Notes under the pieces: generated by a model
Seen by the model: only the letters and a program-made list of their open reading frames with translations
Databases searched by the model: none
What the model was told of the DNA's origin: nothing
Shown: positions 1 through 9,900 of the stretch, piece after piece
Layout of the letters: each line of letters begins with the position of its first letter
Position numbering within the stretch: the stretch's first letter is position 1
Virus record (IMG/VR): IMGVR_UViG_3300032311_000531
Coordinates: 1-37,946 of that record
Source: a virus
Direction: 5' to 3' (one strand)
DNA length: 37,946 nucleotides
Made by a program: the position numbers and the translations under genes

Positions 1-30
1 AGAAGTATAGGTAAGATTTTTGGATTTTAA
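1..30 (+). CDS. 3' end of an upstream gene (partial)
   Basis: Frame 1 is open from the window edge to a TAA at 28-30 and encodes the last nine residues RSIGKIFGF. The stop lies 2 nt before the ATG of the gp25-like gene, the tight spacing expected inside a baseplate operon. The other two forward frames hit stops within the first 15 bases. Too little is left to assign a family; by position it could be another baseplate or tail protein. Confidence 0.35.
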   Translation, partial: RSIGKIFGF

Positions 31-32
31 AA

Positions 33-443
33 ATGGGTGAAAAAGAAAAAAATAATTTCATAGCAAACGGTCAGCAGACCTTTAGAGGTTTTAGCTCGCG
101 AGCCGACAGAAGCAATTATAAATTGTATGACTTTGAATTAATTAAACAAGATCTTATCAATCGATTGAGTGTGAGAAAAGGAGAACGAGTAGAAAATCCT
201 GATTTCGGTACTATTATCTATGATGTGCTGTTTGAACCATTAACTGATGCAACCAAACAAGCAGTAGCAGACGATATTGCACAAAATCTCAATGCTGACC
301 CTAGAATAAGCACTAGAGAGATATTGGTAAGTGAAACAGAGCACGGAATATCGATACAAGCCACTATTACCTATATACCTTACAATATAACTGAAAAACT
401 TACCTTTAGTTTCGACGAAAACGCTGCTTTGCGCCTTTCTTAA
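33..443 (+). CDS. gp25: gp25-like baseplate wedge protein (GPW/gp25 family)
   Basis: This 136-aa protein matches the size of T4 gp25 (about 132 aa) and the family pattern. It has an N-terminal segment with YDFELIKQDLINRL, then RKGERVENPDFGTIIYDVLFEPL, a helix ending in VADDIAQNL, and a C-terminal beta region with the repeated hydrophobic pattern of the GPW/gp25 fold. In T4-like phages this small protein is part of the baseplate wedge and helps trigger sheath assembly and contraction. It is followed 43 nt later by gp6, the usual neighbour, which strengthens the call. No clear ribosome-binding site precedes the ATG, but translational coupling to the gene ending at 30 is plausible. Confidence 0.92.
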   Translation: MGEKEKNNFIANGQQTFRGFSSRADRSNYKLYDFELIKQDLINRLSVRKGERVENPDFGTIIYDVLFEPLTDATKQAVADDIAQNLNADPRISTREILVSETEHGISIQATITYIPYNITEKLTFSFDENAALRLS

Positions 444-463
444 TCTACGCATATAATAAAAAC

Positions 464-471
464 AATAAATA
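464..471 (+). promoter_or_regulatory. T4-late-like promoter box before gp6
   Basis: AATAAATA differs from the T4 late consensus TATAAATA at the first base. It lies in the 43-nt gap between gp25 and gp6. With T4 geometry (last base of the box at -6) transcription would start near 477, leaving a leader of about 10 nt before the ATG at 487. Identical octamers sit just before the starts at 17935 and 25217. In AT-rich DNA a single copy could be chance; the recurrence before structural genes is the support. Confidence 0.5.
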
Positions 472-472
472 T

Positions 473-490
473 CCATAGTTTAAACTATGG
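473..490. repeat. 18-bp perfect palindrome over the gp6 start codon
   Basis: CCATAGTTTAAACTATGG is self-complementary over all 18 positions, and the gp6 ATG (487-489) is in its right half. As RNA it could fold into a 6-bp stem (CCAUAG with CUAUGG) around a UUUAAA loop, burying the start codon. As DNA it could be a dyad operator. A late transcript starting near 477 would lack most of the left arm. Confidence 0.75.
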
Positions 491-3400
491 CCACCACTGA
501 CAGACAAAATAGAATGCTTGTAGCCGAAGATTGGCGCAAAATTTATACTGCTTTTCAACAGGCAGATTTCAAATCTTACGATTTTGAAACTCTAAGAAGA
601 ACCATGGTGGCTTACCTTAGAGAAAATTATCCAGATGATTTTAATGATTTTGTTGAGAGTTCAGAGTACATCGCACTGATAGATCTTATTGCTTATATTG
701 CTCAAAGTTTAAGTTTCAGAGTAGACTTAAATGCTCGAGAAAATTTTTTAGAAACTGCTTCTAGAAGAAATAGCATTTTAAGATTAGCGAGATTAATCAA
801 TTACAATCCTAAAAGAAATTTAACAGCTACCGGTCTTTTAAAAATAACTTCGATATCTACCACACAAGATGTTAGAGACAGCAGCGGTAATAGTTTAATA
901 AATTCTACAATCGTTTGGAATGACCCATCTAATACAAATTACAGAGAACAATTTATTGACATATTAAATGCAGCCAATGTCGAAGGTCAAAAATTTGGCA
1001 AACCAAAAGAGAGTGATTCGATTGGAGGCACACCAACAGAAATTTATACATTAGATTCTACCAATTCCGATGTTCCAATATTTGTTTTTAATAGATCAGT
1101 TAGTGGAATATCTAGACAGTTTGAAATAGTACCAGCCACTATTTCCAATTCAGAATCTATATATGAGCAAGATCCAATTCCTGGAACAGGATTTACATAT
1201 CTATATAGAGTGGATGGAGCAGGTGATACCAGTCCAAACTCAGGATTTTTTGTTCTATTCAAACAAGGATCTTTAGGCAGTACAGAATTTTCAATCAGTC
1301 AACCGACTACAAATTATGTGCAACCTATCACTATTAATAATATTAATAACACCGACGTTTGGTTATACAAACTAGATGACTTTAATCAATTAGAAAAATT
1401 ATGGACCAAGGTACCAGAGCTTTCTGGCAGTAATGTAATCTATAACAGTTTGGCATCTGATGTGAGAGACATTTACAATGTTGCAACTAAAAATAACGAT
1501 GCTATAGATTTAGTGTTTGGAGACGGAAACTTTTCTAATATTCCTTTAGGAAGTTTTAGATTATATTACAGAACTAGTGACAATGCCAAATATTCTGTAC
1601 AATCAGCTGACATGCAAGGTATAACTTTTGTAGTACCTTACAAAGATAAAAGTGGTGGAGAACAATCACTCACTGTAACTTGTGCTCTACAACAGTCAGT
1701 TTACAATTCAGCAGCAGCAGAATCAAACGAGAGTATTAAGAGCAAAGCGTCTCAGGTATATTATGCTCAGAATAGAATGATCACTGCTGAAGATTACAAC
1801 GTAGTACCATTGGCGTCATCACAAGAAATTATCAAAATTAAATCAACCAATAGAACAGCTAGCGGAGTTAGCAGATCAAGAGAAATCATTGATCCAACAG
1901 GTGCTTACAGTAATGTTTCTGTTTTTGCAGACGACGGAATATTATATAGAGAAGAAACCATACCACAATTTACTTTTACATTCACAAACAGAAATGAAAT
2001 ACTAGATATCATCAATAGATTAGTAGAAGGAAAATTAAAAGAATCATATTCAAGACAACTTTTCTATTTAAAATACGGAACCAAAGATTTAAGTGCTCTA
2101 TCAGCCAGCTGGGTCAGTACCACGGTAGGAACTAATACCAACACAGGTTATTTTAATGCAGCTGGACCACTAACTTTGGGAGATTATTCCACAAGCAATT
2201 TAAAATATGCCAAAGTAGGATCCTTAGTTAAATTTACATCTCCAGACACTCGCGAATTTTTAAACGGAAAATTAGTTACTTTAGGTACAGATTTAGCAGA
2301 AGACAGAGCTTGGGCAAAAATAACAGCAGTGGTATTGGATGGTGCCAACCAAGGTGAAGGCAATTTAGAAAATGGTCAAGGACCAGTCACACTGAATGAT
2401 GTTATACCAGAGAATGCAGTGGCTAGTGCTGTGTATCCTGCATTTACAACTATATTTGATACTGATTTAAAAACAGATATTATAGACAGAATAGAATCAT
2501 ATGAAGAATTTGGTTTAAGATATGACGAAGATGAATCATCTTGGAAAGTTATTACAGCAGTTAATTTAAGCAGTGATACTGATTTTTCTTTAGATTATTC
2601 TGGTGATATATCACAAAATAACTTAGATGCCAGCTGGTGGTTTAAATTCACAACAGATGGCAGTTTATACACAGTAACTTATAGAGCATTGAATTATATT
2701 TTTGAAAGTGAGCAAGAGAACAAATTCTATTTTGATAAAACTGATAGAGTTTATGATTATATCACTGGAAAAACAGTCAAGGATGTGGTAAAAATATTAA
2801 AATCTAACACTGTACCTAGCACAGGATTGGGTATAGGATATCCAATCGATTGGCAGATTGTGGACACAGTGGAAGAAGCAGACGGATATCAAGATAATAG
2901 AAAAGTCAAAGTAGGGTTCTATGACGATGATGATGACGGAGTAGTAGACAATCCAGATATCTTTGATATTATTGTGGAACCTAATACCAATGTCAGCACA
3001 AAATTTGTGTTTTTTGAAAAATATTTAGGTTATAACGATATTGAAAGATATAGACCATACGATGCTAGCAATTTTGTTGTGACACAAAACGAATCTTCTA
3101 TTGTGTTACCTGGAACCTATGAAGACGGACAATTATTTTATTTCTATGATATAGATGAAGATGTTGTTAAACAATTCAATGCTGAATCTATAACTTTAGA
3201 AACTACCACAGATTATATTGCAAGAAAAGGTAGAAGCAATATAGAATTTTTATACAAACATACTGCTAGTCAAAACACAAGAATAGATCCTGCACAGACT
3301 AACATAATGGATATCTATATTTTAGAACGTTCATACGATCAATTATTTAGAACTTGGTTAAGTCAAGGAGGAGAAAAGCCGTTACCTTCGACTTCAGATC

Positions 3401-3972
3401 AATTGAGAATCAGTTATGCTGCTTCTCTTAATCCTATCAAAGCACTGTCTGATCAAATAGTATTCCATCCAGTGAAATATAAAGTGTTGTTCGGAATTCA
3501 AGCAGATGAGCAATTCCAAGCTACATTCAAAGTGGTTAAGAATGCATCAACCAATGTTACTAATGCAGTGATTAAAACTCGAGTGATTCAAGCAATCAAC
3601 GAATTTTTTGCACTGGACAATTTTGATTTTGGTGATACTTTTTATTTTACAGAGCTTGCAGCCTATATTCATACTCAACTTGCTCCTGATCTACTAACAG
3701 TGGTTATAGTACCAAATCAAGCAGGACAGGGATTTGGTTCGTTGTTCCAGATCAGTGGAGCAGCAGATGAAATTTTTGTTAATGGAGCAACAGTTGATGA
3801 CGTAGCAATCATCGATGCTATTGGTGCTAATCAATTACTGGCCAGTGGCAATGTAGTAACAAATACTACCGGATTGACCACTAACACAAGATCAACTTCT
3901 GCAGTATCATCTGTAACAATTTCTAAATTAGGTTCTGGATCTAGTACTGGCAGTAGTGGAACAGGGTACTAA
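487..3972 (+). CDS. gp6: gp6-like baseplate wedge protein, enlarged
   Basis: The protein has 1161 aa, against about 660 in T4 gp6. The first 120 residues are typical of phage wedge proteins: WRKIYTAFQQADFKSYDFETLR, then the helical stretch around SSEYIALIDLIAYIAQSLSFRVDLNARENFLETA, then RLARLINYNPKR. The C-terminal 190 residues (IKALSDQIVFHPVKYKVLFG onward, then INEFFALDNFDFGDTFYFTELAAYIHTQL) resemble the C-terminal wedge-dimer domain of gp6/baseplate-J proteins. The extra length is in the middle (roughly residues 540-980), rich in Asp, Ser and Tyr and without any motif I recognise. It should form the ring linking wedges in the baseplate. The gene follows gp25 and ends 2 nt before the giant gene, so the three are probably one unit. 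Confidence 0.88.
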   Translation: MATTDRQNRMLVAEDWRKIYTAFQQADFKSYDFETLRRTMVAYLRENYPDDFNDFVESSEYIALIDLIAYIAQSLSFRVDLNARENFLETASRRNSILRLARLINYNPKRNLTATGLLKITSISTTQDVRDSSGNSLINSTIVWNDPSNTNYREQFIDILNAANVEGQKFGKPKESDSIGGTPTEIYTLDSTNSDVPIFVFNRSVSGISRQFEIVPATISNSESIYEQDPIPGTGFTYLYRVDGAGDTSPNSGFFVLFKQGSLGSTEFSISQPTTNYVQPITINNINNTDVWLYKLDDFNQLEKLWTKVPELSGSNVIYNSLASDVRDIYNVATKNNDAIDLVFGDGNFSNIPLGSFRLYYRTSDNAKYSVQSADMQGITFVVPYKDKSGGEQSLTVTCALQQSVYNSAAAESNESIKSKASQVYYAQNRMITAEDYNVVPLASSQEIIKIKSTNRTASGVSRSREIIDPTGAYSNVSVFADDGILYREETIPQFTFTFTNRNEILDIINRLVEGKLKESYSRQLFYLKYGTKDLSALSASWVSTTVGTNTNTGYFNAAGPLTLGDYSTSNLKYAKVGSLVKFTSPDTREFLNGKLVTLGTDLAEDRAWAKITAVVLDGANQGEGNLENGQGPVTLNDVIPENAVASAVYPAFTTIFDTDLKTDIIDRIESYEEFGLRYDEDESSWKVITAVNLSSDTDFSLDYSGDISQNNLDASWWFKFTTDGSLYTVTYRALNYIFESEQENKFYFDKTDRVYDYITGKTVKDVVKILKSNTVPSTGLGIGYPIDWQIVDTVEEADGYQDNRKVKVGFYDDDDDGVVDNPDIFDIIVEPNTNVSTKFVFFEKYLGYNDIERYRPYDASNFVVTQNESSIVLPGTYEDGQLFYFYDIDEDVVKQFNAESITLETTTDYIARKGRSNIEFLYKHTASQNTRIDPAQTNIMDIYILERSYDQLFRTWLSQGGEKPLPSTSDQLRISYAASLNPIKALSDQIVFHPVKYKVLFGIQADEQFQATFKVVKNASTNVTNAVIKTRVIQAINEFFALDNFDFGDTFYFTELAAYIHTQLAPDLLTVVIVPNQAGQGFGSLFQISGAADEIFVNGATVDDVAIIDAIGANQLLASGNVVTNTTGLTTNTRSTSAVSSVTISKLGSGSSTGSSGTGY

Positions 3973-3974
3973 TA

Positions 3975-6900
3975 ATGGTAGACAAACCTTTAGATAGTCA
4001 ATCGAACTATGATGTCGTTACTGACGAAAATGGTGTAACGCTTCGAAGATCAGTTGCACATTTACCCTCTTTTTATAGAACAGATGTAAATGAAAGATTT
4101 TTAAGTTCCACATTGGATCAATTGATTCAACCAGGCAGTTTGGTTAGATTAGATGGATACATCGGTAGAAGAGATTCTTATACTAGACTGATCACAGATA
4201 AATTTATTGAATCCGGAATTGAAGACAGAGACAGTTATCAATTAGAACCCACAGTAACATATACAGACAAAGATACTTCTTCAATCAATCCAGAAGATCA
4301 AGTTAAATTCACAGCTACCTATGATGATTACATCAATCAAATAAAATTCTTTGGCGGTAATGTAAACAATCATGATAGACTTAATAAAGAAAAAGTTTAT
4401 TCTTGGGATCCAGCTATAGATTTTGACAAATTAATAAATTACAGAGAATATTATTGGATGCCAGAAGGACCAAATCCTATTCTAATAGCCAATAATGGAA
4501 TCAACACAGTTTCTGAAATTGCAGTAACACACACCGGACAATCGGCTTATAATTTTGGAATATATCCAGGAATAAACAATCCATCAATCACTCTATCTAG
4601 AGGCAACACCTACAAATTTATTTTAGACACACAAGGTCATCCTTTCTACATAATGACCGAACCATTTAAGACTGGCATAGCAGAAGATGGCAGCACATCA
4701 GTAATATACAGCACAGGAGTGTCAGGCAATGGCACAGAGAAAGGCACATTAACTTTTACCGTGCCTACAGGTGCTCCTGATGTTTTATATTATCAATGTG
4801 GAAATCATGCAAGCATGCAGGGTATATTCACCATAAGAAACATAAGTGAAACAACAAAAATAGACGTTGAGCATGAAATTATAGGAACAAAAAATTATAC
4901 TTTAAAATCAGGTACCAAACTATCAAATGGTATGAAAGTGAGATTTGAAGACAATGTTGCTAATTCTGCTTACGCTAAAAAAGAATTTTATGTTGAAGGT
5001 GTAGGATCATCGATCACATTAACAGACACAGCAAATTTAATTGTGACAGGACCATACACTGAGGAATCTACAGAACCATATGATGGTGTACCCTATGCAG
5101 ACAGACCATATTCGGTTAGTTTTTATAGACCAGTAACACCAGATTATATCACAATTAAAAGAGACAGTATTGATGGCAATGCTTGGAGCAGACACAATAG
5201 ATGGTTCCACAAAGCAGTAATAGAAGCTACCGCTGAGGAAAATGGATATACACCTGTTCTATTGGAAACAGACAGAGCCAAAAGACCTATTATAGAATTT
5301 GATTCTGGATTGTCTTTATTCAATCATGGAACCACTGCTAAAAAATCAGTGGCATTGATTGACGCAGTGACCAAAGACGTTTTTTCAAAAATGGTCAATC
5401 AAACAGGATATATTGTGGATGGAGTGCCTCTGAGAGATGGCATGAGACTATTAATCACTGCAGATACAGACCCTTTAATTAATAATAGAATTTATGTGGT
5501 TAATTTTGTTAGTGTGGCAGGATCGCAAGTAACCACACTGAGATTAACTGAAGACTCAGATGCTCTACCATTGGATGGAGATGCAGTAACAGTTGAATTA
5601 GGAGCAATCAATCAAGCAAAAACTTTCTATTACAGCACCAATGAAAGAGCATGGATAGAAGGTCAAAGCAAATTTGATGTTAACCAACCACCGCTATTCA
5701 CACTGTTTGATGAAAATCATAAAGAATTTGATGACAATGATGTGTACCCAAATTCTACTTTTACAGGATCTAAACTGTTTGAATATAAGATCAGTTCAAT
5801 GGCAACAAAAGATCCTGTGTTAGGATTACAAATAAAGTATAACACAATAAAAAATGTAGGTGATATTGTTTTTACTTCTGATTTTGCCACAGGATTTTTT
5901 GAATATAATATCGATGATACGTCTTACACAAAGAATTTTAATACAGGACATGCACATCAGGTACTTTCTAGAGACAATCATGTTAGTAGATGTGGTTGGA
6001 TTGAAAGAAAAGAAGAGAGCAAACAGAGAGTTAAAAGGTTATTCATAGTAACCAGAGATGAATTAAAATTATTTCCGGTAGATGTTTTTGAAAACAGTAA
6101 ATCGTTATCTGATTTATCTGTAACTGTAGATGTTAATCACATAACTCAAAATTTAGGAACAGATTACACACTGGTAGATGGATTGACCTACAAATATATA
6201 AAATTTGCTAAAGATTTAAATGTAAACGATTTAGTTGAGTTAAATTGTTACAGTTCAGCAAAAAAAATTGAAAGCAAAGGCATATACGAAATACCTGAAA
6301 ATATATCAGTGAATCCATTCAATGAACAATTATCAGATTTTACATATGGACAAATATTAAATCATTTACACGACATCAATGAAAAAAATGTTGAAATGAT
6401 TGGTGATACTCCTGGCAGCAGCAATTTAAGAGACATAGGCAATGTGAGATTAGAAGGTGGTTCTATAATTCAACACGGTTCTGCTCTACCACAAGCTATG
6501 TTTTTATTGATAGATCAAAATGCAAATGCTATTAAATCAATAGAGTATTGTAATAATGAATATCAAAAATTTAAAGAAACATTTTTAGCTAATACACAGG
6601 GATCATCACACGAAGGATTAATATCAGATAGAGTTAACGAAATAATTAAAAATATTTCCAATAATAAGAATGCAAGTTTTCCTTTCTACTATGATGACAT
6701 GATAGGACATGGTGAAAAACTCACTGTGAGAAATTATACAGTACAAGATCCAGAAGAAATAGAATATGCTATTGATTCACAATTTGATGTAAAAACTCCT
6801 AGCAATAGAGCAGTGTATGTATATCTTAACGATGAAATATTACTTTTAGGATATGATTATAATTTTAGCACCGAATCAGACGGTGTGACTATAACAGCCA

Positions 6901-9900
6901 CTTTAGCTGCTGGAGACAAAATCACAATTAAAGATTATGAAAATACTGCAGGCAGTTTTATTCCGCCTACACCAACAAAATTAGGAATATATCCAAAATT
7001 TAAACCCGAAAAAATTACTGACAACACCTATAGAACGCCTGTGGATGTTATTGTAGGACACGATGGTAGTAGAACCGTTGCTTTTGAAGATTATCGTGAT
7101 GATCTTTTATTAGAATTAGAAAAAAGAATTTACAACAATTGTAAAACAGCATTTAATTCAGAATTATTATCAGAAAATGATGTAAGACCAGGAGTATTTA
7201 GAACCACTGAATATAATAACAGTGAAATTAACAATATATTAAGTTTAGATTTTTATAACTGGGCAGGACAAAACGGTGTAGAATATCAAAACAATACAAA
7301 CTATGATGAGAATGATTATTTTACTTTTAACTATGGTAAAAATAAAAACATTATCAATGGTGAAAAATTGCCTGGATATTGGAGAGGCATATACAAATAT
7401 TTCTATGATACAGATCGACCACACACTCATCCATGGGAAATGTTGGGGCACAGCGAACAACCGTCTTGGTGGATAGATACTTATGGACCAGCACCTTATA
7501 CTTCAGGTAACGAGTTACTATGGAATGATCTAACAGCAGGCTATGACACAGGATTAGAAGAAACTGTAAACAAATACAAAAGACCAGGTCTATTAGATTA
7601 TATTCCAGTAGATGACTCTGGCAATTTAAAATCACCTATAGCTATAGGATTAATAGATCAATATCAAAATCTCGGAATTAACGAAGCGTGGAAGTTTGGT
7701 GACCAAGGACCAAGTGAAACAGCATGGCGTAGAAGCAGCCAATATCCTTTTAGCATAATGAAGTTGCTGGCATTAACTAAACCAGCAAAATTCTTTGGAT
7801 ATTTTTTAGACAACAGTAGATTAGGAAAAAATACAGCAGGAAATTATATCAATACTGACACAGAAGTAGCACCTACTCTCAAATCAACCACATATTATTT
7901 GGAAACAACAGGTGGTTCCACTCCAGGAATAACTGCTGGCTACCAATCATTCATTGTCAACTATTTGATTAAAAATGGATTGGATCCTGCTGTATTTTTC
8001 TATGATAAAATGAAAAATCTCAATGTGCAATTAGCATATAAATTGGGAGGATTCTCAGACAAACAAAATTTAAAAATTTTAACAGACAGTGTGAGTCCAG
8101 GATCCACATCTGGATCTCAATTTGTTCCTGACGAAAATTACAAAGTTTTATTTAGAATCAGTAATCCTGTTAGAGATTATGATTATTCAGGAGTGCTAGT
8201 TGAATTAAATTCTAATGTTACAGGAGATGGCAGCACATTAGAAGGAGGATACAAAGTTATTGGATATAACACAATTAAACCTTACTTTAGAGTCCTAAAA
8301 CCTGTAGAGAATAAAAATGCACATTCAATCTCTATCGGAAACAGCAGTGCAATCATTTATAATGATTGGAGTGAAAATGAAACTATCGTTCCTTATGGCA
8401 CAGTATTCAAAACCGTACAACAGGTAATTAACTTTTTGGTTGGATATGGAAAATATTTAGAATCTCAAGGATTTATATTTGATAAGTTTAGCAATGAAAT
8501 AAAGGAAATAAACAATTGGGAAACCAGTGCTAAAGAATTCTTATATTGGACCAGACAAGGGTGGGCGCCAGGTTCGGCAATAACATTGAGCCCAGGTGCT
8601 GCAGGTTTTGTTCTAAAAACTAGCGATAGTGTTATCAGTAAATTTCAAAACTCATTAGGACAATACTCAGTTTTAGATTCTGCTGGTCGAGCTATAGAAA
8701 CTCAATATATTTCAACCAAACGTATTGGAAATAAATTTTCAATCTCTATAAAAAATACTGAAGCAGGTATCTATAATATTTCAATGAATGCTGTGCAAAA
8801 AGAACAAATCGTACTTTTTGATAATATCACAGTGTTTTCAGACATAATATTTGAACTGGTTACAGGATTCCGTCAGCAGAGATTAAAATTAGTAGGATGG
8901 AAAACAGGTGATTGGAATGGAGATTATTATTCTCCGGGGTTTATATTTGATGAAGCTAAAGTGGATAGATGGGTAGCAAATACAGATTATCAAATAGGAA
9001 ACACAGTAGAGTATGCCAACTATTTCTATGTGGCTAAACAGAATCATAATTCTGGTACAAAATTTGATTTTGAAAAATGGACTAAGAAAAAATCTAAGCC
9101 ATCAGCTCAATTAATACCTAACTTTGATTATAAAATTTCTCAGTTTAATGATTTTTATAATTTAGAAACCAACAATTTTGATGAAACTCAACAAAAATTA
9201 GCACAACATTTAACAGGATATCAATCTAGACCATATCTAGAAAATCTTTTCTTAAATGATGTTTCTCAATACAAATTTTATCAAGGGTTTATTAGAGAAA
9301 AAGGCACACAAAATGCTATAGATAGATTAGTCAAAGCTAAATTTTATGGAGAAAATATTAATTTAAAAGTTTATCCAGAATGGATGATAAAAGTTGGAGA
9401 ATTTGGAAATCTAGACGGCAGCAAATCGATACAACTTACTCTATCAGACAATAATTTTACAAGTAATGCTCAAAGTATTGAATTACTAAATGATGACAAT
9501 GATATTGAAGACTACACAAGATCGGTGTCTATAACCAGCGATAATTTTTATTCTAAACCTCTAGAGTATACAGCTTCGAAAACTTTCGCTCGATATGATT
9601 ATACTCAACAGGGATATGATAGAGATTTTATTCAAAAATATAAAACTGCAGGATATGTGAGAATAACAGATGCACAACACACAGCATTTGATGTAACAGA
9701 TCTATTAAATCTAAATGTCAATGAGATTAATAATAAAGATTTAATATGGATAGCAAGAAAATCTAATAACGATTGGGACGTACAGAGAATCACTTATACA
9801 GGATTTAATCTTATCACAATAAAACCAATCAATAATAATACTCAGGTTATTTTAGGATTCAATGGAGTACACAATTTAACAGTGAATCAATATATAGCGA

